Assembly: GCA_015501585.1 (NCBI GenBank)
Contig: JADNRY010000081.1
Span: forward strand, 62,001 to 126,000
DNA from: Rhodocollybia butyracea
Lineage: Eukaryota > Basidiomycota > Agaricomycetes > Agaricales > Omphalotaceae
DNA: 64,000 bases
Direction: 5' to 3'
The notes under the pieces are model-generated. The model had not been told where the DNA came from. It did no database searches and saw only the letters and a program-made list of their open reading frames with translations. A program made the translations under genes and the position numbers. Shown here piece after piece: positions 30,822-41,195 of this stretch (position 1 is its first letter; every line of letters starts with the position of its first letter).

Positions 30822-32834
30822 TTAGCAGATTACACACTCGTCCTTTGCCTGCTGACGCGTTGGGCGAGTCATATTCGTCCTTTTGCTGCCCATACGTTTC
30901 ATCTCTGTCAACCTGTTCATTGCCCGTTTATTGCCTTGGGCTAGCAAACAATCAGCTAACAACAGAACGAAAGATACTGTAAACTCACCCGCAGCTCGCA
31001 TGTACCAACGCTTTGCAAATTCAACATCTTGGTTGATACCTATACCAACTTCTGCATAGTAGCCAACGGCATACTCGGCTTTACTTAACCCCTTGTTCGC
31101 AGCTCGCCGCGCCCAAAGATAAGCTTCGTTATCGCTCTGCTTCAGCACACCCTCGCTTCCAGTCAGATACCAGCCACTCAAAGCAAGCTCCGCTTCCGGG
31201 TCCCCCTTTTCTGCGGCTTTGGTATACCACGCTATTGACCGTCGGGGATCGACAGGACACGAGAGAGTGCCATATTCGTAGCACTGTCCAAGCTTGTACT
31301 GCGACTGTGTATAGCCAAGATGGGCAGCCTGGGTGAAGAGATTTTTTGCCTGAACGGGATCGTAAGGGACCAGTCCAGAATTTGGCATCTCGTACAAAAG
31401 CCCAAGTTCGTGCAATGCGTGCGGATTCTCTTCATCCGCCTGTTCTGCAGCTCGTCGTAACCAACCAACAGCCTCTCGTGGATTCTTGGCCTCACCCAAC
31501 AGTCCCTGTAAGAGAATCATACCAAGCTTGTACATAGCTGCCGTGTCACCTAATGAAGCAGCTTTTCGATAAAATGCAGCAGCACGAGGAGGCTCTTTGC
31601 GGGTACCAGCACCAATCTCATTGCATACAGCAACTCGGTATGCAGCAGAGGCGTGATTCTGCTTGGCCGCTTGGAGATAAAGATGGTACGCTCGGTCATG
31701 GTCAACCTGTAGGCCCAAAGCACCTGTTCCATAACAATTCGCCAAAAAGAACTGTGCTTCAGCGTAAGCCTCTCCCTGGGTTGCCAACCGTCGAACGACT
31801 TTCAAAGCCTCTCCAATTAACAGCTCAGAGTACTTTTTGGCAGAACGCTGGTCTTTTGAGCTGGTTCTAATCTTCCTAGCGGCGTCGATGAGATACTTGG
31901 CGTAAAGAAAATGCGCTTCAGGGTCAGGATCTCCCTTGATGCGTTGTCGATAGGAATCGATATACTGTTTAGTATATGGGGGGGTGGTAAGATCGACAGC
32001 CTTGGACTTGTTGGTAGCAGGCAAGACTGATTCACCTCTAGAAAGTGAAGGACGCGAATCGATTTCGGACATGTTGTCTGCTACAGGCGGAAGAGTAGCA
32101 CGACCGGTAGGAGCGCCTGCAGTGTGATAAGAGCTGCTGGCAGGATAAGAACCAGAGTTGGTCGAGCCAAGAGACGCTTGACTGTTGGCGTATTGGTATT
32201 GGGCATTAGGGTATGGCGTTTGATACTGCTGGTTGCCTTGTGGCGGCGGTCCCATACCGAGAACATTAGATGCAGCGGACATGTAGCCTCCTTGTCCGTG
32301 AGCTTGGCCACCTGTCCATCCATGCTGGGCCTGGCCATAGCCAGCCCAAGATGGAGCTGAATGAGCTGAAGAGAAACTGTCCGGCGAAGCAATAGACTGT
32401 TCGTCGTACGAGGCAACGGTGGACTGGTCAACTTCTAGGTACGGATCTCTGTGAGGTAGATTTGGATCATTATAGTGTGGTATTCGTCCATAATTCGACC
32501 CATAATTCGACCCGGGCGGAAGACTGTTGACATGTCTCGAGGGATCCATCATTCGGTGATGCTGTGGAGGCTGCATAGACTGTAGAGAGCGCATCGACAT
32601 TGACGACGTTGAACGAGGAACCGGGTCTCTCCGGGTGTCATTGAGACTGAGATTTGAGAATGAATCAACAGCTGTATCGTATGTCGGAAGAGGAGGGGCA
32701 CTGTCAGCAGCCCTCTCAGAGGGCAAATATGGCACTGAACGATTATCGTGCTGCATTACAGTACCTAAAGAAAGGATTCAGAGCGAAATTTGTGCATTTT
32801 TAGCACCATACTCACTAGGATTGTCGTCGAACAT
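30822..32834 (-). CDS. SKT5: SKT5/Chs4-type chitin synthase regulatory protein with Sel1 repeats
   Basis: In yeast Chs4/Skt5 activates chitin synthase III and anchors it to septins at the bud neck. Exon 1 (MFDDNPS) is joined across intron 32765-32815 to a Pro/Ser/Gln-rich N-terminus of about 240 residues (PPPQGNQQYQTPYPNAQYQY), followed by about seven tandem Sel1 repeats (for example AQFFLANCYGTGALGLQVDH, MYKLGMILLQGLLGEAKNP, SQYKLGQCYEYGTLSCPVDP). A second intron near 30942-30989 rejoins RAA to AQGNKRAMNRL. The protein ends KDECVIC; the terminal CVIC is a CaaX box, as in yeast Chs4 (CVIM), so membrane attachment by prenylation is likely. The start is 76 bp downstream of the MPP-beta stop on the same strand. 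Confidence 0.92.
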
Positions 32835-32910
32835 GGTGGCCACAGAGATAAAGTACTTGACGCTCTCGATTGTTCTCACGACAAGAAATTTATATAGTCT
32901 ACGAAATAAT

Positions 32911-34416
32911 CTAGTACAGCATCGAAGACATGTCATTACGAATACGACCATAATCAAACAGTCCTTCAATATTTCCTAGAGCAGCGAGAGCAAACTAAGG
33001 GGAAAAGAGTCATCAGTAAGGTTTATGGAAAATGCAATCCAGAACTTACATCCTGATCCCAAAGATACTTTTGAGCGACACGCTTAATGTCATCAACAGA
33101 GACAGCATCCACTGCGTTCTCAAGTTGAGCAGGCGACATTCTCCGGCCGCTAGTGACGATCTGTCGACCAATGTCCTCAGCAACAGCCGTCGTCCCATCT
33201 AGGCTTAACAAAAGAGCAGCCTTAAGCTGGCTTTTGGCACGCTCAACTTCGGTCTCAGTAGGAGCAATGCTCATTCTCGTCCACTCTTTAAGAGTGAAAT
33301 GGACCAAATCATCCAGATTCATCAGGTTCTCAGAGACAAGGTAAATTCCCCAGAGACCCGTGTCAGAGTAAGAGGTTGAGAAGGACATGAACGAGTTGGC
33401 AAGGTTGTTAGAAGAGATGATGTGAGACAGACGTGAAGAAAGCAGAGGAGATGCGCCCAAAGAACGGTCCCAGTTTCCGAAGATGGACTGCATAACCATC
33501 ATTGGGAAATAGTCGGGCGAAGACCAGCCAACACCTTCAACAGCGATGGCGACGTGAGCGGTTGGCATTTCATCGTCACGAATACGGACCTCGGAGCCGA
33601 CAAATGTAGGTTTGCGCTCGGATGAGAGACGGCCTAGGGGGATAGGGTTTGGTGAAACTGGAAGAGTGGAAAAATGCTTCTCAGCCAGCTTGACCAAAGA
33701 TTGGTGGTCGACACCGCCAGTACCAACAAGCACCATGCGATCAGCGGTATAGTTCGTTTTTATATAGGAAGAGAGGTCATCTCGCTGTATAGAGAGAATG
33801 TTTTTCTTTGGCCCGAGGATGGTACGGCCCAACGGTTGACCCTGGAAAGCAACCGCATGAAGATGGTCAAAGACAACCTCCTCCAGCTGCTTGTCAACTT
33901 CCTGCTGTTCTCGGAGAATTACATCGCGCTCTCGCTCAACCGCTCCGGACTCTAATTTGGAGTTTTGCAAAATGTCACTGATGATGTCGACAGCAGCAGG
34001 AACGTCTTTACTGAAGCTTTTGGCGTAGTAGACAGTTTGTTCGCGAGAAGTGTATGCATTTAAATGGGCACCCATGTTTTCGACTTCGAGCTCCAAAGCG
34101 TGCTGAGACCGACGACCAGTACCCTTGAAAGCCATATGTTCGAGGAAATGAGCTGTGCCGTTAGTCTTGTCGGTTTCTGCGCGTGATCCAGCATCTATCC
34201 AGACGCCAACAGTGGCCGTCTGAGCATGAGGCTGAGACTCCGTCGCAATTGTTAACCCATTTGACAGAGTGGAAATTTCGGTGAAGGGACCCAAGTTTGT
34301 AGAAGTTGCAAAAGACCGCAAGCCCCGCTTGAGAACATGTCAGAGCTTTACCAGACAGAAATTAATGTATTTCATACCTGGCTGCGCGCAGCGCTTCTCA
34401 GGACACGACCGAGCAT
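32911..34416 (-). CDS. MAS1: Mitochondrial processing peptidase beta subunit
   Basis: Zinc metallopeptidase (M16) that cleaves presequences from imported matrix proteins. Exon 1 MLGRVLRSAARSQ joins to RGLRSFATSTNLGPF across an intron (about 34328-34377), giving an Arg-rich presequence. The inverted zinc motif HFLEH is in TAHFLEHMAFKGTGRR, with the distal Glu in the helix ALELEVENMGAHLNAYTSRE. ERDVILREQQEVD and the GPKKNI loop are standard. The gene ends with ALAALGNIEGLFDYGRIRND and MSSMLY. HxxEH with intact ligands marks the catalytic beta chain rather than alpha or a core II protein. Paired TAACCCTAA boxes lie 57-81 bp upstream of the start. Confidence 0.96.
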
Positions 34417-34472
34417 TCGTAAATTATGGATAAAGAGCGAGATTGAACTGTGCGCCGTGAATTTCCGATGTA

Positions 34473-34497
34473 TAACCCTAATGTGATCTAACCCTAA
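34473..34497. promoter_or_regulatory. Paired telobox elements upstream of MPP-beta
   Basis: TAACCCTAA occurs exactly twice, at 34473-34481 and 34489-34497, 16 bp apart start to start. This is the TTAGGG telomere-type sequence used as a promoter element by Tbf1-like factors in fungi. Here it sits 57-81 bp before the MPP-beta start codon. Function is inferred from motif and position. Confidence 0.45.
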
Positions 34498-34783
34498 GTC
34501 ACATGGCGCAGCCTTGGTGTTCTCTCGCATTTGTATCCGTATTCGCGTTTCCCCCACTCCCTCCCGCAAACCAAAGTAATAACCACTTGTATGTACAGCG
34601 GCTGGACATGTCTATCCAGTCGTTCAGGCCTGTCCCGCCGCATCTTCGGGTTTCCTACCGGCTACACAACTCTGCAAGTGATTACATTTACTGGTGCGAG
34701 CTGGCAGCCTTTCTTATTCTGGTCAAGTTCTATCGTTGGAGATAGCGATAAGATCAAACTGTAGATATCCCAAGCCAAGAAAC

Positions 34784-34974
34784 TTATTGATTCTGTTGGA
34801 CAGCAAACGGAAGAGCAGCATTGATGACTGCCATCTCGGCTGGGATAAGGTTGAAAATGGGCTGGAGACGAATGAAGTTGAAAGTACGCGGCACCAGATG
34901 GGGAGAGAGCCTCAGAGAACGCTCCTTGCCAACTTGCGGTATATACGCCTACATACTTACAACAAGACAACCAT
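34784..34974 (-). CDS. Candidate small two-exon gene, 46 residues
   Basis: ATG at 34974 begins exon 1 (34961-34974, 14 nt, MVVL plus two bases). A donor GTAAGT and an acceptor GAG bound a 50-nt intron (34911-34960). Exon 2 (34784-34910) continues in frame to TAA. The total of 141 nt is exactly 47 codons. The product is hydrophobic and basic at the N-terminus, with FNFIRLQPIFNLIP and the end ALPFAVQQNQ. No family is recognised, and the lack of a clear branch point weakens it. It could also be the 3' end of a longer minus-strand transcript. Confidence 0.3.
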
Positions 34975-35429
34975 CTTCAGTACATTCCAGAAATAAGCTC
35001 AAATACGTTTATAATGCTCACTGACAGCCGCCAGCCGTCCAAGCCTTCTTCGGCTTGAAGTTCTTACAAGTTTACAGCCAAATAGGAATAGCGGCTATCT
35101 GAGTCTCAATCCTGGCAAACGACGACGCAAAGTAAACGCTCCATCCCTAAAAGGAAATACTTGGATACCCCGTTTTGGCTAGGCCTAAAGCAGTCCCCTC
35201 TAGGGAGTTGAGGTGGTCAAACAAACCTCTGCTTGTCTAAACAACGTCGACCTCCTGGCTGGCAAGCAGCATCTTTGCATCTTTCTCTCCCAATAATTAC
35301 CACAACTGCTCTCTTGGACGGATTCCGATTCAATCAATATCATCTTAGAACAATTGCTCAATATAAACCCAACAGAAAGACACCTCTCTTACCAGTTGAG
35401 ACATTCAATTTGGACTATCCATGCAGTAA

Positions 35430-38400
35430 TTAAGCTAATAAATCTTTATCTTCCTCTAGGCGTCTGCGATGTAATGCCTGAATGTGCGGCATCTTAGAAA
35501 TAGGCCCGCGCAGGATCCTCGAACTGGGAAGCTTGGGAGGCTTTAATCCAGTCTCCTCTTCGCATCGTTCAAGTAGCTCCTTGACCGTACCGCCCCGGTT
35601 GAACAAATCTGCGCTCTTAACAGACTGCTGCGTGCTCATATCTGCGCGAAGAGCTTCGGTTGCAGCAACATCGACATCACCGGATGCCGTCAAGGCAACA
35701 CCATAACGACTAGCGTCCTTCACGAGTCGACGGCGTACTTCCTTCGCCACCAGTTCAGGATCCCTAGTCAGGGGGTTACCCCATCCTCCACCGCCCCAAG
35801 TAACCCATTCGAGCGTATCTCCTACAGCAACCTGGGAATAACCATTGATATTACAGTGATCAAAGACAGAAAAATAAAGCGTACTTCGACAAAGTCTTCC
35901 TTAGAACCAAGAGGGATGCGCGGTGGGTTGGTTTTATCAACAGAATATTTCACGAGCGTCTTGCGAGATCTAGAACCGGTGCCCCCTCCATGAACACCCC
36001 AAGGCTTGGTCAGCCATCTGTCGTCGTGGATAGAGATGTTTCCTGGCTCGAGGAAGCTATAGTCAATCCTCATTGCATTCCCACCCCTGTACAGACCCTC
36101 TCCTCCGGAGTCGACCACTGTTTCATAACGGTCAACTCTCAACGGAAGAAAGCTGTACAAAGTCAGCACATCATCAAACAAATCGATAGAAACACTCACC
36201 TCTCGAGGAACTCATTTGGCACAGCGCGCATACTAGGCCATAAAGAGTGACCATCAGGGCCGTCGCCAAAGGGCCGAGCAGGGATACCCTGAAAACATTT
36301 AAAGGAAAGAAAACAATAGATAGAAAGATGCATACACCAAAGCCAATCTGATAAAGTTGGAACCACTCTCCACTAGAATCGTAGCCAGAATAAAAGAAGT
36401 GAGGCGAGTCGCTGAAAATGTAGATGAGGAATAGAACTTGCAGATACAAGCTGGCCTACCTAAATCCAGCAGCTGATAAATACTCGGGTTGCCTTTGACC
36501 GAACAAAGCGCCTAGCACATCAAAGACCCGACCGAGAAGATGGGTCCGACAAGACAATGCTGCAGGCCTCACAGGATTCAAGATGGTCCCCACTGGGATA
36601 TTGATTTCGATTAATTCGAACGATCCGTCATTTACCACAGTACTCGGGTCGAAAACGGTGAGAAGGTAATAGACGATGAACATCTTCAACATTTCGTGAG
36701 ACAATGCAAAATTGATGGAGCGTTCAGATTGGGGACTAGGGGAAACGTTAGGTCCACTATTCAATGTTGACGGTTGAACGAAGACATACTCTGTGCCGTT
36801 GAAGTCGAAGCAAACCGTGTCACCTTTGTCCGGATCGTTTCGTTTGGACATTGTGCTGCTTTGTGAGGTCAAAAGAAGACTCATCAAGGTAAAGATTCAT
36901 ACGAGCCAAGCAATCTTCCAAGGACCCAGTCCATGACCATCATCGTCGATGAAGTCTTCAAAATAGACGCTTTCGTCGGGGATAGCTGTAGCGATGAGCT
37001 TACCAATAGCGGTTTTGTTCCTCAACAGAAGCTCATCAAGCGCAGCCTCGTAAGAAACAAGACCGAAACGTTGAACTAACACAATTGAGAAGTAGTATTC
37101 GGGCAGAAATGTGTCACTTACTCATCTCAATAATCCGACGTTCAGCGATCTTGGTTGCTGCGACAAGAGCGTGTAAATCGCTTCGCGCAAAGTTTGGTTT
37201 TCTGCTGTTTCTTTCAACAATCTGAAGCCAGGCATATCAACTACGTTTAGCGTCGGGAAGAGAACGGAAACTGTACTGAAAATACGGCCTTGTTCGGTAT
37301 ACCCCCGTCATAAAGCTTCGACAAAGGTATCTGGATTCCGTCCTCATGAATGGATCTTGCACAGTCTGATGGACCCATTTTCAGTCAAAGCCACGGGCGT
37401 ATAAACAACCGACGTACTAGGCATGCTCCCCGGCACACAAGACCCAATATCTATCTGATAGTGTCAATACAAGTTCTAAAGTAGGTAACTAACACGCACC
37501 TGTGAAGTGTCCTAAGTTGGCCGTCCAAGCGACAATCTTGCCATCGTAAAATACCGGGTTGATAACCAAAAAGTCGTTCAGGTGAGAGATTGAGAAGTTG
37601 ACTGAGTACGCTGTGAAGGACATAAGTCAAGATGACAATCATTGTAACACATATACCTACGATCATTTGTCAAAAAGACGTCTCCTTCTTTAATGGTCTC
37701 CTCCCAGATACGCAGAAAACCTGGAATAAAACTACCAAACTGACCACAAACCATTTTTCCCGAATTGGGGCCATCGCCAGCAGCAATCATAGGAAAATAG
37801 TCAAGCTAAAAACAAAGTTAAAGAGGTTCAAGCTCTGTAAAAACTAGGTAATATACCTGCTCGCGCATAGCAGGCGACATCGCGACACGCTGCATGGGGA
37901 GGAGTTAAATGGATAAGTCCGCGATACATGTAGATAGATGGTAGATGATACCTGAATCAAAACATCCATTTCAGTTCTGATATTTTGCAGGGCGGCCTCG
38001 ACCAGCTGAACGATAATAGGGTCCAAACTGGCCTTCGAGGGAGTAACAGTAGAAAGGATTTCGACATTGTTGACCACAGGCCAAATGAGAATATTACCGA
38101 CTTCGTCAATCTCAGCTCTATGAATGGGGTTGATAAAAGTATTACTGTCTGCTTCGGAAATGATGCAAGGTCCCGCAAGTTGGTCACCAGCCTTGAGTAA
38201 TGAACGGTCGTAGATAGGAACATTGTCATAACTTTTTCCAGAGAAGAACTGATCTACTGTTCGAAAATCACACAGATCAGGAAAACAAAGAGAGTCGTAC
38301 CACAGTCGTCTTTTGAGTAATTGACTCTAATGAGGCTAAGCCAGTGCCGATTTCGAGTGGTTGAGTAACAACGTCCTTAATAACTTCTGTCGCTACAGCA

Positions 38401-40745
38401 CGTAGATTGCACAACTCAATTTCGTTGTCAAGAGCAAAGGTAAAGAGGATCTTGTGTGACTCATTAAACCTATTTGATGCCCTCAATGCTGCCACTTGAT
38501 GATATTCGAAAACTATCAGACTCACCGTTCTTCCAAAATTTTGAACCCGCCTTGTTTCAGCTCGTCAATTGAGAAAGCCACTGGCAAAGTTAGTCCTTGA
38601 CCCCTGTAACGCATATCGGCCTCCCAACTTTCAGCCTGAGAAGTCACGCCCTGTTTCTCAAGTGTTTTGGCGGCTTGTGCAGCAAGGTCCAAGCAGGTTT
38701 GGATAACGTGTTCCACCTTGAGGTCAGAAAAACGTCGGAGGATAGACCTGGTTCGCTCGTAACGCATAGAAGTGCACGCGTCTCCAAATGCACAAAGGAC
38801 TGGTAAAATGGTATTTACCGGAAATCAGGAAGGTTAAGCACTGACGTACCTCCAGGGCTAGGGGGGACAATTGAAGGGTAGCTTTGGCAAAGATATGCGA
38901 TTTGGCAAGCCAGCATTCCGCCAGCACCTATACTTCGTTAGTAGATAATTTTGAAAGTCAAGAAATGTCATCTACTTACCTCCGAAAGCAACTAGGGCGA
39001 AATTCCGCATATCCTTCCCTTTCTCAACACTGACACTCCTCAGGCTTCCGTACATTCTCTCTACAGCCAATTTAAGGATACCTTCAGCCGCATCCTCGAT
39101 GGAAAGACCCATTGGTCTTGCAACGTGACTTTCGACAGCAGTTCGAGCAGCAGTGATATCTAATTTAAAGGAACCTCCGAGTAGTGCCGGAGGCAAGTAT
39201 CCGAGAGCAGCACACGCATCAGTAACCGTTGGCAGGACTCCGCCTTGGGAGTAACATGCAGGTCCAGGCCGAGCCCCAGCCGACTCTGGTCCAACACGAA
39301 GGGCACCTGTAATTGATGCAACTTGGGCTATAGACCCCCCACCCGCTCCGACTGTTCTAACATCAACGGAAGGTGCTCTAACTGGAGACAAAATCAAATT
39401 TTTCAAAAAAAGTAAGGGTAAGAACAGCCTCACTCGTGAGATCTCCAATGGTACTTTCGCGACGAAGCTCAGGGACACCATTTTCGATCAGGCAAACGTC
39501 TGGAAAGATGTAAGCTGAAATGATCTTGCATATCTTTGAAGGACACACCAGTTGATGTCCCACCAATATCGAAAGTGAGCAGATTCTTGAACTTGGTTTT
39601 ACCAGCGACGTGGGCCACAACTCCAGCAACGCCACCTGCAGGGCCAGAATAGAGGAGGCTAAAAAGCCGTTAGAAGTCAGAAGTGGGCTAGAGACGGGGT
39701 GGAATGCACATACTTGGCGCATTGATCTTTGGCGAGGGTACCGCTGGTAAGACCTCCATCACTGCGTAAGACTCGCAATTCTGTATCTCCCAGCTTTTCC
39801 TGCAAGTTCTTCACATAATGTCCAACAACAGGTTTCACGTAAGCATCAGCGACAGTCGTGAGCGTCCTCTCATATTCTCCTAACTCTGGAAGGACCTCGC
39901 TGGACAAGGATATAGGAATACCGGGAAATTCTTCGAGCACAAGATCGCGAACGGCACGTTCATGCACTGGGTTAATGAATGCATTAATAAGAGAGATTGT
40001 GATGGAATCGGGAGGGTGCTGGAGTGCTTTCAGGCGAGCAAGTCGTTGGGAAAGTACTTGTGGATTGAATGGGTCAACAATTTCCCCTGAAGTCGATATG
40101 CGGCCTGGAACTTCCACCGTCTTATTCAATGTCAGAATGGACCTCATAGGTAATGCAATCAATAATCTTACCAGTTCCAGATCGACCAAGGGATCGGGCT
40201 TGGGCCAGACGATCCATCCAGCGAGTCCTCCAGGCTTGATAGAAAAGGAATGAAGATCAACGATGGAGAGGAAACAAGAAACGCACCACATTACTGCGTT
40301 TTACTTGGAGTACATCCTTATAGCCATCTGTCACAAGGAGAGCAACTCGGGCACCTTTTCCTTCAAGGATCGCATTTGTAGCTAATGAGGTGATAAAAGC
40401 ACCTGCTGTGAGATATTCGTTCGGACCCACCGATTGTGGTACCGTGGTTCAAGACGGAGAATCTGACGTCCCGGCCAACTTTGGCTCTCACTTCCTCAAT
40501 TGCGTTCAAGACTCCGATACTTTGATCGTGAGGGGTGCTTATGGTCTTGAAAATTTCGTATCAGATACAATACCTAGTAATTAAGTACTAAGACCAAACC
40601 TTTGCGCGATAAGTTTCCCCAGTGTCGGTGTTGTACAGGATACAATCAGTAAAAGTTCCTAATGTGAATTTGATTAGCAAGTAGCAGGCAGAACACGAAG
40701 CAACTTCTTGCCCCCAACATCGCATCCAAGCTTCCAACCGGACAT
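35430..40745 (-). CDS. Fused HyuA-HyuB hydantoinase/5-oxoprolinase family enzyme
   Basis: ATP-dependent amidohydrolase family. The start MSGWKLGCDVGG is joined across a GC-AG intron (40659-40711) to TFTDCILYNTDTGE, which creates the ASKHA-type phosphate motif GCDVGGTFTD. Further HyuA marks are HGTTIATNAILEGKGARVAL, SGPAGGVAGVVAHVAG, FDIGGTSTDV and GGGSIAQV (about 40745-38050). The HyuB half follows (about 38050-35430), with LDPIIVQLVEAALQNIRTEM, NDFLVINPVFYDGKIVAWTA, and GLYRGGNAMRIDY. It ends near LHRRRLEEDKDLLA. More than fifteen short introns are used; the length is about 1,250 residues, like 5-oxoprolinase. The motifs GCDVGG and the divergent HyuB loop leave the substrate open (5-oxoproline, a hydantoin or another lactam). 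Confidence 0.88.
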
Positions 40746-41195
40746 TGTGAAAGATGAGCGTAAAGGGAAGGTGGAAAGGTGAGCCCCAAAAGCAACGTTA
40801 TATAATGCTTGGGAACCACATGGAGGAAATAATCTCCATCGAGCGATAAGCTTAGTCGCTCGGTTAATGGTACATGGGGGCAGGCAAGACGGCGATTAGG
40901 ACAAAAGGCGATCAGGATGTGGCCTGCCGCATAACGAAACCCTCTCAGGAGCCTCGTGGAGGGGTACAACCGAAAAATCATTGATTGGGTGAAATGTTTC
41001 TTTCACAGTCAAGAAGGATTAGTTCCCTATCTGTGTGGGAACAAAATATACATCCAGTTGTATACGGATTATTATTTGTGTGTAGAATATTCTGACCATA
41101 CTTTGAGATGAACCCACTGTCAAGAATTTAATATAATAATGATAACATGAATGCAAAGTAGCATGAGAGTCTATGAGAGTTGTTTAAAAAATAAG
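40746..41195. promoter_or_regulatory. Upstream region of the HyuA-HyuB gene, with a dyad
   Basis: No gene is seen in 450 bp. A 23-bp interrupted palindrome (40840-40862: CGAGCGA, 9-bp spacer, TCGCTCG) lies about 95 bp upstream of the HyuA-HyuB start. TATAATG is at 40801-40807. The part from about 41000 to 41195 is AT-rich and likely carries the RhoGEF 3' UTR. Confidence 0.4.

Larger units (their letters stand above)
34417..35429. other. 1-kb interval between MPP-beta and the HyuA-HyuB gene
   Basis: No conserved gene is recognised. It contains the teloboxes (34473-34497), the MPP-beta promoter, and on the minus strand several short exon-like pieces with good splice signals (about 34784-35280, see the next entry and findings). 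It is one of the longest gene-poor gaps in a very compact window. Confidence 0.5.

Noticed and set aside
34473..34497. Telomere-type repeats as a sign of a chromosome end or old fusion.
   Set aside because: Only two separated copies exist, both within a promoter; no tandem array.
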